Notes: generated by a model not told the origin, from the letters alone. 64,000 nt of DNA from Symsagittifera roscoffensis (GCF_963678635.1 NW_026970653.1:1-64000); one strand, 5' to 3'; positions 46,392 through 57,814 are shown, counted from the stretch's first letter. Translations and numbers: made by a program.

Positions 46392-47988
46392 TTGTTGTTC
46401 CGACTTTCGATACGAAAGTAACGGAATATTTGTGCTCGGGTGGGTCTTTTTTTCTTCAGACAAACTTCGACTTTTTAACTAGCCATTTTTGGCGGAGTTT
46501 TTTTTATATCATTCAACAGCTATTGTTGTCCCGAGCTTAATTTTGAAAAGATATTTTACCTGTGATCATTTTGCGTAAAGTTATGAGGGTTTAAAGATTG
46601 CCAATTTGACCATTTTGACCAATTTGGGACAATTAACGCGCGATATAATTCGCGCTATTAACGCGTAAGCGGAGATTTAATCCGTCTTATAAATCGTTCC
46701 AACTTGGTTGAACGAAGCTTATGCGCCATAATTGATTTGTTACAAGGAACAAAATCTATCTTTTTGTACTTTATATGGCGTGTGGGGGATGATTTTCAAA
46801 AAAAAATTCAAATTTTAGAAAAAAAATTTTTCATTTTTTTTATTTCATTTAATTTCTTATGTTATTACTGCTGCTCCATAAACCTTAAAAGTCAGTCAGA
46901 ACATTCAGGGCTTTGCCCTGATACGAGCAGTCTTGTTGTTCCGACTTTCGATACGAAAGTAAGGAATATTTGTGCTCGGGGTGGGTTTTTTTTTCTTCAG
47001 ACAAAAATCGACTTTTTAACTAGCCATTTTTGACGGAATTTTTTTATATCATTCGACAGCTATTGTTGTCCTGAGCTTAATTTTGATAAGATATTTCACC
47101 TGTGATAATTTTTCGTAAAGTTATGGGGGTTTAAAGATTGCCATTTTGACCAATTTGGGACAATTAACGCGCGATATAAATCGAGCTATTAACGCGTAAG
47201 CAGTGATTTAATCCGTCTTAGAAATCGTTCCAATTTAGTTGAACGAAGCTTATTTGCCATAATTGATTTGTAAAAAGGATTGAAATCTATCCTTTTGTAA
47301 TTTATATGGCGTGTGGGATGATGATTTTCATTGAAAAAATTTTCAAACTTTAGAAAAATAACTTTCATTTTTATTTTATTTCATTTAATTTTTTAAAGTT
47401 ATTACTGCTCCATAAACCTTTAAAGGCAGTGGGAACATTCAGGGCTTCGCCCTGATACGAGCAGTCTTGTTGTTCCGACTTTCGAAACGAAAGTAACGGA
47501 ATATTTGTGCTCGGGGTGGGTTTTTTTTTCTTCAGACAAATTTCGACTTTTTAACTAGCCTTTTTTGACGGATTTTTTTAAATATCATTCGAAAGCTATT
47601 GTTGTCCTGAGCTTATATTTGAAAAAATATTTCACCTGTGATCTTTTTTCGTGAAGTTATGAGGGTTTAAAGATTGCCATTTTGGCCATTTTGACCAATT
47701 TGGGACAATTAACGCGCGATATAATTCGCGCTATCAAAGCGTAATCGGAGATTTAATCCGTCTTAGAAATCGTTCCAAATTAGTTGGAGGAAGCTTATTT
47801 GCCATTATTGATTTGTTACAAGGAACGAAATCTATCCTTTTGTATTTTATATGGCGTGTGGGGGGATGATTTTCATAAAAAAATTTCAAATTTTAGAATT
47901 TTTTTTTTCATTTTTGTTACATTTTATTAAACATTAAAAGGCAGTCGGAACATTCAGGGCTTCGCCCTGATACGAGCAGTCTTGTTGT
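46392..47988 (+). repeat. ~530-bp hairpin repeat, three plus-strand tandem copies
   Basis: Copies at about 46392-46934, 46935-47468 and 47469-47988. Each starts TTGTTCCGACTTTCGA(T/A)ACGAAAG and ends CAGGGCTTCGCCCTG followed by ATACGAGCAGTCTTG. Both ends carry perfect short hairpins. Together with the two minus copies they form a head-to-head inverted cluster around a ~230-bp spacer (46163-46391). No coding capacity. A non-autonomous Helitron/Helentron-type element or a satellite are the two readings I consider. Confidence 0.85.
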
Positions 47989-49240
47989 GTTTTGATTTCG
48001 AATTTCAGTTGCCGCGAGAAAATTGTGCATAATAGACTCAATTCGAAATGTTGAGAAGTTGAATCCAAACTGGTTTTTGTGACTGACTAGGATTGAATTT
48101 TAACTTGATCAATTTTAATCCTATGATTTCAAATCAGTCGTTTTAACCAAAAATATAATTTAAAAATGGAAACATATTTTTGGTCTCTTTTTTCTAGTTT
48201 TTCTTATTGTAACGATTTTATTGAAGGCGTAGGATTAAAACTGATCAGGTTAAAATTGTTTGTGAATTGTAGGAAAAGAAACTCAAAGGTGAGACTTGAA
48301 AAGTAGGAACCCATGTGCAGGAGTGTGAAGACTTTTATTGCAGTTTAGTTTGATAATGAAAATTTCAGATGGTTGTAAAATTTCGAGATGCTGTCTGGGC
48401 TTTGTCTGGGGATAATCTGGGATTAGTCTGGGGTTAAAAAAATTTTACCCAAAGCAGACAATTATCAAACATGTTATCAGCAATATCAATTTCAAAATGG
48501 TTGCATTTGCAAATTGCTTTTGTTATTTAGCAAAAGTGTCATTTGCATTTTGTCTTCAAGCAAACACTTTATATCATCATGTCCATGGGCAATGAGAAGG
48601 AGGGAGTCCTTAGATAAAAAAAAATTTCGTCGTCCTTGAGAAGAAAGTTTGCGGAAGAAAAAGCAACCATTTTTGAAAGCAATATATTTTGTAGTCAGTT
48701 TAAAACCGCCAATTATGAATAAAAAGCAACCTAATTGTTTGAAACCAATACAAATATCTATGATATGAATAGTATTCACAGAAATCGTTATAACTTCCGG
48801 TAAGTTTATGAAGTATTTTATTCATCTACAAGAGTTTTTGCACAATTCTCAACAAATGCCTCGTGGTGTGCTGTCCGTGGCATATCCAACATTTTTAACA
48901 TCCGGGTTGATTGGGTACGAGTATAAAAACAATTTGCCTATATCTATTCAAGCAAGAAAAAATGATCAAAATGAAGAAGGACGTACAACAACAACGGAGC
49001 CAACGAACGGCGACAATCGTACAAAGAGAAAACCTGGAGCTGATCTAGCCTTGGAAAAATGCAATGAATCACCTGGCTTTGAAAAAAATTTCAAAAAATA
49101 ATAGGCACTTGAAAACAGATAAATATTAAAAATTTTATTTAATCTACTTGCTACTATGAAAATATTTTTTTTTCGCGAATGAACTTAGTTTTTTTAAGAA
49201 AAATTAGGGTAAGGTCAAGAGGGGATTGAGTTAAGAGGGG
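47989..49240. other. Unassigned region with two weak frames
   Basis: Two frames of similar size: 48492-48779 minus (95 codons, Phe/Lys/Leu-rich) and 48808-49101 plus (97 codons, MKYFIHLQEFLHNSQQMPRG then a hydrophilic C-terminal tail rich in Thr, Asn and Lys). The plus frame has the more protein-like composition. I recognise neither. At 48385-48435 the words TCTGGG(A/C/G) are repeated four times. Confidence 0.25.
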
Positions 49241-49242
49241 AT

Positions 49243-50848
49243 TTTAGCAGCATTCTAATAAGCCAGTCCTCTTTGTTCGCGCCATTTTTTGTCTGACATC
49301 AATTCCTTTTGAGAAAAACCTGTTTAGATTTTCCAATTTAAATGATATGATTATCAACCCGCATGGTAATAGACTGGTTTTCGATTCGTTCGGCTATTAT
49401 TTTAAGCTCAAAGTGCATGTATTAAAGTTAAGTCGTACGATTGAATTTTTTGCTTTGAATTGTTCATTTTCAATTTCTTGCGTTCCAGAATACTCTCAGT
49501 TCAGTTTCACAGTTTTTAACATAATTAAAGCTCCTAATTATAATCTTTTGAAAATGAAACTCTTTGGTGTAAAAAAATGCCTATTCACACCTGCTCTGGC
49601 TGTAACATGATTTCATCAAACTGTTCAACCGGAAATTGTGTTTTTTAAATCATGTTTGTTTATTGTTGACATGCAAATAAAACCTTTCGTTATTTTTTAT
49701 TTTTTAAATATGAACATTTTTAATGCTTTTTTGCCGAGTACATTCAAATATTTTGTTGCGCTTTATCCTCTGAAAATATGCAATAAATTTGTTGCCTACT
49801 GTTTTTGACAAATACAGTTCTGAGGTGTATAAAAGCAAACAGGCGGCGACATCTCAACAGGTGACGAGTTCTCAATAGGCGACGAGTTCTCAACAGGCGA
49901 CGAGTTCTCAACAAGCAAAATATTCTTCAGAGGCGAGTTCTCAAATCGACACCATCACCCAGGTCATCTATGAGAACAAATGTCCCATGCACCTTCCCGA
50001 TTATCACTCAATTTCTGGATTTTCTTTAATGCCAGAAATACAAACCTCTACGTTCGAAAGTGCTCTCCGAGTACTGAAAATGCCTTCATAGTTCATCTTG
50101 GTTGTTCGAGATCTAATGGAACGAAAGCTAATTGTCTTTTTGGGTCTTCTTGAGGATTTAATTTTTAAAACTTCAATTAGGAAACTCCTTAAAATTTATA
50201 GAACAATTTAAAGTGGCAAATAAGACCCTGTAAGCAAAGCATGTAAGATGAATTAGCGATTTGCAAAAAAAAATGATTCTATTTACTTGTAAGAGAAATT
50301 TAGTCTCAGTAGCGATGATCACTTACACTTCTTTCCCATGAGAGTTATAAAACTAATATCAATTCTGTGACTAAAGGGAAAACAAAATTTGATGCCATTT
50401 CGTAGAGAGAATTTTTAAACTGATAAAGGTTTTTTTAAGGGTGGCGGAATTGTTTTGGGAAGAACTTTTTTGAATAGCCACAAAGACAATTCTAACTCAA
50501 AACAGGATGCATCCAACATAGAACATGCATCCAAGAAATTTTATCTCGTTTTTTCACACGAATTCATTAAAGTAGACGGTTAGAGAAAGGTGGAAGAGTG
50601 GTGAAACTTCCAAGTGGAATTCTGCACTATTCACTGGGCCACAAATACCACCAGTTCTTTTTCAGCTTTGACCGAATTCTGCCAATACCAAGTATCTGCT
50701 TTTGAGTGGGGCTAGAATTTATAAAAAAAAATACATGATGATATGAGGGGCAGAAAGGTTTTCAATGCACTCTGGACTATAGAGAAGATTTGTCACATGA
50801 ATAGACGAAACAAGGCCATCACCACGGCGATGAGATCCATGACAAATG
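49243..50848 (+). repeat. Unidentified coding-like block, copy A (left part)
   Basis: Direct repeat partner of 51857-54620. The first part (49243-49830) holds an 87-codon frame at 49347-49610 with INPHGNRLVFDSFGYYFKL, a polyadenylation-like AATAAAACC at 49676 and a TATAAAAG at 49828. The next part (49850-50100) reads GDEFSTGDEFSTG-like or, in the other frame, ATSSQQATSSQQ, followed by CPMHLPDYHSISGFS. The block is interrupted by the solo LTR at 50849 and resumes at 51370. I do not recognise the proteins. Frames are broken in both copies, so this is probably an old transposon or a pair of pseudogenes. Confidence 0.6.
49828..49835 (+). promoter_or_regulatory. TATA-like motif conserved between blocks A and B
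   Basis: TATAAAAG within CAGTTCTGAGGTGTATAAAA, which is kept exactly in block B at 52381-52400 although the surroundings have diverged. It lies between two coding-like segments, the right place for a promoter. No transcript evidence. Confidence 0.3.
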
Positions 50849-51369
50849 TGTAACATTCGCCCGGAAGTACACATTGACGGAAAATTGAGCTAGGTTATGA
50901 AACGACTGGCTAGCCTCTAATTACAGCTTCATATGATTTTAACAGTCTCTATCAGAGCAAGTTCTATGTGTGGTCCTTTAACATCGGTTTGACATAGTCT
51001 TTACTGTTTTTGGGCTATCGGCCAGAACAGGCAGATTAACTTAGTTACATGAAAAATAGTGAGCTCGTGGCTGGGTCCCAGTAACCCCAGACCACGAGGT
51101 CACTCCTAAAAACAGGGCTACTACTTTTAATCATCTTACTATTGTTTTTGTTCAGTAGATAAAAATCGTCATATTCATCGGAGATGGATCAACCCCTTCC
51201 CTCAACTCCCAGCTTCTCCTTATCTTAAAAAAGAATTTTGGTGTTACTTAATTCAATTCAAGACATATCCGGAAGCTAAAAATTGTTAAAATGCAGTCTC
51301 AGTTTCTTCCCGAGACCCTTCCGGATTTCGATATTGCATGCATTTTCGTGCCATACTGGTCGAGTATCA
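50849..51369 (-). repeat. Solo LTR of the giant-element family
   Basis: Reverse complement of the LTR at 38018-39005, shorter (521 bp). Starts TGTAACATTCGCCCGGAAGT (the complement of the LTR end) and finishes with ACTGGTCGAGTATCA (the complement of the LTR start). The unoccupied paralogous site is in block B at about 54106 (GACAAACGAAG). Here the flanks are AAATG and CAACG, fitting a 5-bp AAACG target duplication with one change each. No internal region, hence a solo LTR from recombination. Confidence 0.85.
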
Positions 51370-51856
51370 CAACGAAGTGAATGAACGTTTTCTCAAAACC
51401 CTTGAGCAGTCTGTTATTCTCGTTCACACGGGCCAATTGAATGCCTGGTAGTGTGGTTCATCGTGTGTTTACCACCCTGGACTCGGTAGCGTTTTTTTGC
51501 AGTCAAAAATTATTGAAGGAACAAAAATATTATATAAAGGATTAGTTTTTGATACAAACAAATCCATTCAAATCCTCCGCCGAAAGCGTTGTCTAATGTT
51601 CTTAGCATCAAATGGCATGTTGCTGGCTTTTTTTAGCTCAGCCAAAAATTACGAGTCCTTGCTCGAAAAATTTTTTGATTCTGCGTTGTAATTAATGACC
51701 GGTTGCTTTTTTTGCACAAGTTTATTGCCGCAAATTTTACCGGAAACAAGTTTATTGCCGCATGCTGGAAGAACATTCCCAGTTGTTCACTTAACTTGCT
51801 GGTTAATCAATAAGAAAAATGCACGTTTAAAATTTCCAATATTTTGTTCTGTTTTT
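51370..51856 (+). other. Block A continuation and unidentified frames
   Basis: 51370-51490 is the right-hand remainder of block A (matches 54106-54230). Beyond it, frames at 51497-51691 (64 codons) and 51695-51907 (70 codons, Leu/Phe-rich with MTGCFFCTSLLPQILPETSL) have no known relatives that I can recognise. They run into the start of block B. Confidence 0.35.
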
Positions 51857-54620
51857 AGCAGCATTCTAATAAGCCAGTCCTCTTTGTTCACGCCATTTTT
51901 TGTCTGACATCAATTCCTTTTGAGAAAAACCTGTTTAGATTTTCCAATTTAAATGATATGATTATCAACCCGCATGGTAAAAGACTGGTTTTCGATTCGT
52001 TCGGCTATTATTTTAAGCTCAAAGTGCATGTATTAAAGTTAAGTCGTACGATTGAATTTTTTGCTTTGAATTGTTCATTTTCAATTTCTTGCGTTCCAGA
52101 ATACTCTCAGTTCATTTTCACAGTTTTAAACAACATTAAAGCTCCTATTTTATAATCTTTTGAAAATGAAACCTTTTGATTTAAAAAATGCCTATTTACA
52201 CCTGATACGGCTGTAACATGGTTTCATCAATCCTGTCAACCAGAAAGAGACACCACAAAATTCCCTTTGCTTTTTTATTCTTACGCTACGAGCATATATT
52301 TTGATGCTTTTTTAGCCGATTAATTTGAATTATTCTGTTGCGCTTTATCTTCTAAAAACATGCAATAATTTAGCAAATACAGTTCTGAGGTGTATAAAAT
52401 CAATCAAGAAAAACACTTTAGAATTGTATGTATTTGGGGGAGGCAGATCATTTCTTCACAAGGTACCATAGCAAGGGGCCTTCACTAAAGATGATCATTA
52501 TTTGTAATTGACCCTTACTACTTTGCAATAAACAATATTGACAAAATTTTGTAATATTCCATTTATTTGAACCAATTTCGCCCCCCCCCCCCCTCAGGGA
52601 TTCGACCCCCTGCCGACCCAAAGGGTCCCCCCTTTGATACTTTTTCAGAAATCCATTTTTGGCCGACCGACCCTAAAATTTTTCTAAAGGCGCCTTCGGC
52701 GCCAATATATACTAACTTTGAGGGGGAGCGCGCGCCAAAAAAAACGCTATTTTTTGTCAAAATTTTTCAAAAAGTGCCCAAAAACGGCTTTTTTGACTGT
52801 TTTTTCAAAAATTTGCCTGCGGCGCAGAAAACTTTGCCAAAATAGGGGCAAAACAGTGCTTTGGGAGAGCTCGAAAAATCAATTTGGTCGACCTAAAAAA
52901 AAAAAAAAAGGTCGTCAAAATTTTGGAAAATTTTTTGAAAATCCGCCCCCCCCCCCTCGAGAAAATCCTAGATCCGCCCCTGGCTAAAACGTTGCAATTT
53001 TTATCCCGGCGTACAACCACGAGACGACACCCAGGGAAGTCGTTATTCTCAATCTTGGCCGATTTTTTTAGGGAATTCAGTCTCAAATTATTTATTCAAG
53101 GTTCAATTAAGGGTTTTAATGTTTAAATTTTTGCGATGGGCAAGTATTTTTTGCGATTGTAATTTTGCAAATATGCGTTTTCATTTAGAGTGCCCAGACA
53201 AGATCTGCACAACAGGCGGGGAGTTCTAAATAACAGGAATCGAATTTTTAACAGTCAACGAGGCCTGAACAGGCACGGAGTTCTGAACATGCTATGAGTT
53301 GTCCACATGCGACAAGTTCTCAAGAGGCGACGAGTTCTGAACGAGAAAAAAATTCTTCATAGGCGACAAATTCTCAAAAAGACATAATCACCCAGATCAT
53401 CAATGAGAACAAATCTCCCATGCACTTTCCCGATTTTCACGCTAATTCTGGATTTTCTTCAACACCAGAAACCAAAAACTCTGTGTTCGAAAATGCTCTT
53501 TGACTACTCAAAATGCCTTCAGAATTCATCTTGGATGTTCGAGATCTAATGGAACGAAAGCTAACTGGCCTTTTGTGTCTTCTTTTTGTAAACGATGATC
53601 ACTTACACTTTTTTCCCACGAGAATTAGAAAGCTAAGCTCAATTCTGTAACTAAAGGGAAATCAAGTTTTGATGCCATTTCCTAACGAGATTTTTGATAC
53701 TGATAAAGGTATATTATGGATGGTGGAGATGTTTTTGGAAGATTTTTTTTGAATAGCCACAAAGACAATTCTAACTGAGAACAGGATGCGCAGAATATGC
53801 ATCCAAGAAATTTCATCTCGTTTTTTCACTCGAATTCAATAATGTAGACGGCTCGAGAAACATGGAAGAGTGGTAAAACTTCCAAGTGGAAATCTGCAAT
53901 ATTCACAGGGCCACAAGCACCACAAGTTCTACAACACCTTTGACCGGATTCTGCTAATCCCAAGTATCTGCTTTTGAGTGAGGCTAGAATTTATACGAAA
54001 CTACATGATGATATGAGGGAGAGTACGGTTTTCAATGCACTGTGGACTATAAAAAAGATTTCCCACATGAATAGACGAAACAAGGCCATCACCACGGCGA
54101 TGAGATCCATGACAAACGAAGTGAATGAGCGTTTACTCAAAACCTTGAGCAGACGGTTATTCACGTTCGCACAGGCCAATTGAATGCCTGGCAGTGTCAT
54201 TCGTCGTGTTTTTACCACCGTGGACTCGGTAGCATCTTGGTGCGATTTCATGTCTGAGCCACATGAAAAGCTCACTTATAACACGGCAGTGCGAAAGATA
54301 CTAGGTTCACAAGAACACCAAAAAACCAACTGAGATGAAGCAACTTTTGAAGTCGAATTGGTTCCACAGTTTTGTGGCAATTGCTGTAATCTTTGTCTTC
54401 AAGACACTGCAATATCGTCGACTATTCCAACGAATCAAAAGTTTGAAAGAATGCAACACTTTATAAAACTGTTTCAAAGTCTAATTCAGCTTGACAAAAA
54501 GTGTACGCTTTTCTTTCCAGTCTGCAGAAGCAATGGGTTGAACCCACTGGACGCCATTTTGATTACGTTACAATTGAACAGTTTTTCAAGACAGGCTTTC
54601 TTTTTGTTAGCTTATTAAAC
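51857..54620 (+). repeat. Unidentified coding-like block, copy B
   Basis: Direct copy of 49243-51490. 51857-52400 matches 49243-49850 closely (the same INPHG(N/K)RLVFDSFGYYFKL frame at 51958-52155). 53230-54230 matches 49850-51490 with more divergence. Between them lies an inserted ~0.7-kb C-rich repeat that copy A lacks, while copy B lacks the solo LTR of copy A. The best-preserved reading is 53974-54618: MRESTVFNALWTIKKISHM, NERLLKTLSRRLFTFAQAN, then, after a stop or two, PQFCGNCCNLCLQDTAISS. No family recognised. Confidence 0.6.
52570..52982. mobile_element. C/G-rich repeat with a hAT-like end, inserted in block B
   Basis: Runs of C at both ends, an AAAATTTTT-rich middle and a right tip CCTAGATCCGCCCCTG. 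The complement of that tip (CAGGGGCGGATCTAGG) resembles terminal sequences of many short animal DNA transposons, particularly hAT-type. The left end is less clear (CAGGGATTCGACC near 52602) and I could not confirm an 8-bp target duplication. It contains GGCGCCTTCGGCGCC, a perfect hairpin, near 52689. Confidence 0.4.
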
Positions 54621-54942
54621 ACTCTATTCATCCGTATTTTTCTACTCGATTGAAAAATTTTATAATAGAAGCTCCTCAAATAACACTCAATTTCTAGTTG
54701 TTTTTCTGGTTGAAAAAATGTGTACTTTTTTGTTTGTTGTAAATTGTTCCTGTCCTAAAAGACACTTTATAAATTTATAACTGTCTCTGATATTGCAAAT
54801 TAATTCTGTCCAAATGTGGCTCATTTGAAACTTCAAGATTTATATTTAGTCTAAATCTAAAACTCAACTATAAATGGCAGTTTTATGCAATTTGTTTCAA
54901 ACACTTTCTTGTAGACCATAATTACGCTTCGATCATTTCCGG
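54621..54942. other. AT-rich spacer, nothing recognised
   Basis: Low-complexity AT-rich sequence between block B and the inverted-repeat element that begins at 54943. No frame or repeat that I can support. Confidence 0.5.
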
Positions 54943-55289
54943 CACTGAAGTTTCATGGATAATAATCGATTATATTAGCTTTTCATTGTCAGTCTCTATA
55001 AACAAACAAAAATAATAGATTATAATCCATTGAAAATGGATTATAATGATAATATTTTAAGCAACAAAATCCTAACAAATTGGATTATAATCTATTTATT
55101 CAAATCGTTTTGTGTATTGTTTTCAATTTTTCATAATTTTGTTAAACTTAGGTTAGTTATTTTGTTCTCTCGTTTAATTTCATTTTTTCCTATTTTCAAT
55201 CAAGTTATGAAAAATTACAAAAAGTTATCTATAGATCCCACACCAACCCCCTCCCCACGCTTACCCGTACTACAGTTAGATGTCCCCTA

Positions 55290-55425
55290 ACGTTGGGGGG
55301 ACGTTGGGTGGATGGGGGTACGTGAGGGGGGTACGTTGGGGGAGGGGTACGTTGGAGGAATGGGGGTACGTGAGGGGGGTGCGTCGTGGGTGGGGGGGTA
55401 CGTTTGGGGGAGGTACGTCGTTGTT
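55290..55425 (+). repeat. G-rich array 1 (GGTACGTTGGGGG type)
   Basis: Repeated short words of the form GGGGGTACGT(T/G)(G/A)GGGG, imperfect, inside the CACTA-like element. Ends in a GTTGTTGTTGTTGTTG run at about 55420-55437. The open frames across it on both strands (Gly-rich or Pro/Thr-rich) are artefacts of the repeat. Confidence 0.85.
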
Positions 55426-55774
55426 GTTGTTGTTGTTGCTGTGAATTTTCAGCAGAATACTGATGGGATGATATCCCCAAAGTTCTCAAAATTTTGTCCA
55501 GTTATTTCGGCACATTTTGCAGTCACAGAAGAGGACCCATTTGCACTTGTTTTGTTCTAAGAATTGATCGTCGAAAGACTTCCACATCATCTGTATCAAT
55601 CTTCGCTTTAAGCCTCGCATTTCTCGAAATTCAATTTTCTGATTTAGCCAGTTTAATAGACGGCACGTCCTGAATGTATACTCTCCTCTGGCTTTTTCAG
55701 TTCTGGTCTTGTTTAGGTTGAAAATTTCTTTCCTTCTGCCTGGACTTTCAATTTTTGCCGGGAGCTTAATGTGA

Positions 55775-55970
55775 TCGTTGGGGGGAGGTACGTTTGGGGG
55801 GGGGGGGTACGTTGGGGGTGGGGGTTACGTTGGGGGATGGCGGTACGTGAGGGGGGTTAGTCGTAAGTTTGAGGGTTACGTTGGGGAGGTGCGGGGGGGG
55901 GGGGGCGTGTACGTTAGGGGGTTACGTTGGGGGGGGGGGGGGTACGTTGGGGCGGGGGGTGGTTGACGTG
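55775..55970 (+). repeat. G-rich array 2 (GGTACGTTGGGGG type)
   Basis: Second block of the same G-rich words, with G runs of up to about 13. Same orientation as array 1. Many closely spaced runs of four or more G could form G-quadruplexes; the Gly-rich translation is an artefact. Confidence 0.85.
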
Positions 55971-56322
55971 ACGAGCTGGTCAAAAATGCTGTTTTTGGGC
56001 ACTTTTCGGGAAATTACTACATTTTGGCCCGTGTTCGTTCGAGTTTTGCAGAAAGTTACAAAAATTAGAGTCATTATTTACAAAATTTAAACAGTTTTCA
56101 TGGATTTTATGTGCAAAAAATCTTCCATTATATTGAAAAAAAAATTGGATTATAATCGATTATAATGGATTATAATGGATTTAATTTTTTCCAATATAAA
56201 CGATTATAGTCGATTAAGACTCGATTACGTGGTCTAAATTTGACATGATAATCGATTTTATAGACAACATTTCAGTTAACGAAAATCCAGTATAATCCAT
56301 TATTACCCATGAAACTTCGGTG

Positions 56323-56750
56323 CGGGTTTGCTTAGGGATATTTACGTTTGTTTGAATGAAAGAAAAACTATTTTGAAAAACTCTTTTCAAGGTCATTCAT
56401 TTTTTTTCCCTCAGTTCCGTCTTATATTAAGATAAGACACGTCCCCTGCTACAGATAAAAATCACTCTACACATTTTCTCATGATAGCCCGCCGATTCAC
56501 ACAACACACACATTTTAACTTATAGCAACTAAGGGCTCCCGCAGGTTCACACGCTGCCAAGTATTTGCTACTCCGCAGAACATTTCATAAAACAAAACAT
56601 GGCCGATTCACAAAACACATATAAGCACATCATAGACAGCGGACAGTTAAATAAGTGCTCAAAACGTGCCTAATCCTTACGCTTACAATCTCATCTCGTT
56701 TTGCACAGTGTTCAGCAAAAACGCATAACCAAGCTTTCAACTTCCTTCCG
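56323..56750. other. No gene; unremarkable sequence
   Basis: A short mixed-composition region with no frame or repeat that I recognise. It ends where the GAGCGG repeats begin. Confidence 0.5.
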
Positions 56751-56754
56751 TGCC

Positions 56755-56860
56755 CGGGTCGAGATCCCGCTCAAAAACCGCTCAAGATATGGGCGGTTTG
56801 AGCGGTTTTCCAGCAAGATTTGAGCGGTTTTTAAGCGGTTTTTGAGCGGTCTTATAAAAA
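56755..56860. repeat. TTTGAGCGGTTT repeat, left block
   Basis: Several copies of TTTGAGCGGTTTTTGAGCGG and its complement ACCGCTCAAA. The same motif fills 58110-58500, and the two blocks bracket the inverted-repeat element and the ATGT microsatellite. Confidence 0.8.
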
Positions 56861-56925
56861 AACGGATTAAAACCAACAAAAAGGCCTGGAAAAGTGATGT
56901 GACGCTAAGATGCATTAAAATACTA

Positions 56926-57814
56926 CCCGGGTTGACCTCCATAAACCGAAAATGCTTATCTTAATTTCCCCCCACCGAATATGCTTATCTTGCAATTTCC
57001 CTTTGCAATGATCTTACATCAAATGTATGGAAATATGCTAATCATACAATTTTCATACAATTTCAAAAACCATTAAAAAAGATTCAATATAGTTTCTTTG
57101 GCTATTTGAACCAAATAAAACGGTCTGGCAATGAAAAATAACTACGTTTTTTTTGGAAAAAATTAGTTATCCTAAAATTTCCATATATGAAAAATGTATG
57201 ATCACCATTTTTTCATGAAAAGCAAGATTTTCAGAAACTTGTTAGGACTTGTTTATAAACAAATTTTGATCAGAAATCATATCAATGAACTTTAATTACG
57301 TATGTGTTGAATGTTTTCTGTTTTTTTTTGCACGTGTAATATTTCGTTTTTTATAGGAAATGAATTCATGCTGATGACAGAACTTGCTTGAAATTGTGGA
57401 TAAAAACTGGAGTATGTAAGCTCGGAGAATGTTTGCATCGGGAAAACAGCTTCTTTGGCGTTTGAGACAACTCCTCTCTTATGGTTTTGGTTCAACGGGG
57501 AGTAGGCTTCGGAAATTGTTGCTCTCTCAAGAGTTGAGGAGATTCGCCTTCAGACCTCTAAAACCCTCTGATTTTTCTGTTGGTTCTCTTCTCTGTTAAG
57601 AGATTGCACGTCTTATGGGTACCTTTAAACGCTAATTGAGCCTCATTTGATTTTTCAAAAAATGCCTATATTACAATTTCCATAAATGAAAAAAAAATGT
57701 TTAACCAACAATTTCCATATATGAAAAAATGCTCATTCTAGAGCTTAATTTTACAATTTTCTGAGTCTATGTAACTGTAGGAAATTGTAGGATAAGCATT
57801 TGTGGTCAACCCGG
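56926..57814. mobile_element. 889-bp inverted-repeat element
   Basis: Ends CCCGGGTTGACC and GGTCAACCCGG are inverted repeats, and the next ~30 bases inward match too (AAATGCTTATC... against GATAAGCATTT). CTA flanks both sides (56923-56925 and 57815-57817), a possible 3-bp target duplication. The words ACAATTTCCATA(T/A)ATGAAAAA recur inside in both orientations. No transposase frame. Superfamily undetermined. Confidence 0.5.

Larger units (their letters stand above)
54943..56322. mobile_element. 1380-bp inverted-repeat element, CACTA-like
   Basis: Left end CACTGAAGTTTCATGG and right end CCATGAAACTTCGGTG are inverted repeats (one mismatch in the first eight bases). They are followed inward by ATTATAATCGATTATAATCC-type palindromes at both sides. 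Both sides are flanked by CGG (54940-54942 and 56323-56325). A CACT(G/A) tip with a 3-bp target duplication is typical of CACTA/EnSpm elements. The interior has no transposase; it holds two G-rich arrays and about 300 bp of plain sequence. Non-autonomous. Confidence 0.6.

Noticed and set aside
45627-47988. Hammerhead-type self-cleaving ribozyme in the ~530-bp repeats (CTGATACGAG next to a hairpin)
   Set aside because: The conserved CUGAUGA...GAAA core does not fit; the sequence diverges after CUGAU.
49347-49610. Adenovirus-type cysteine protease (FDSFG resembles part of the adenain/Polinton protease)
   Set aside because: Only the FDSFG word fits; the catalytic His before it and the Cys block after it are not visible in either copy.
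55229-55966. Gly-rich (plus) and Pro/Thr-rich (minus) proteins
   Set aside because: Artefacts of G-rich repeat arrays within the CACTA-like element.
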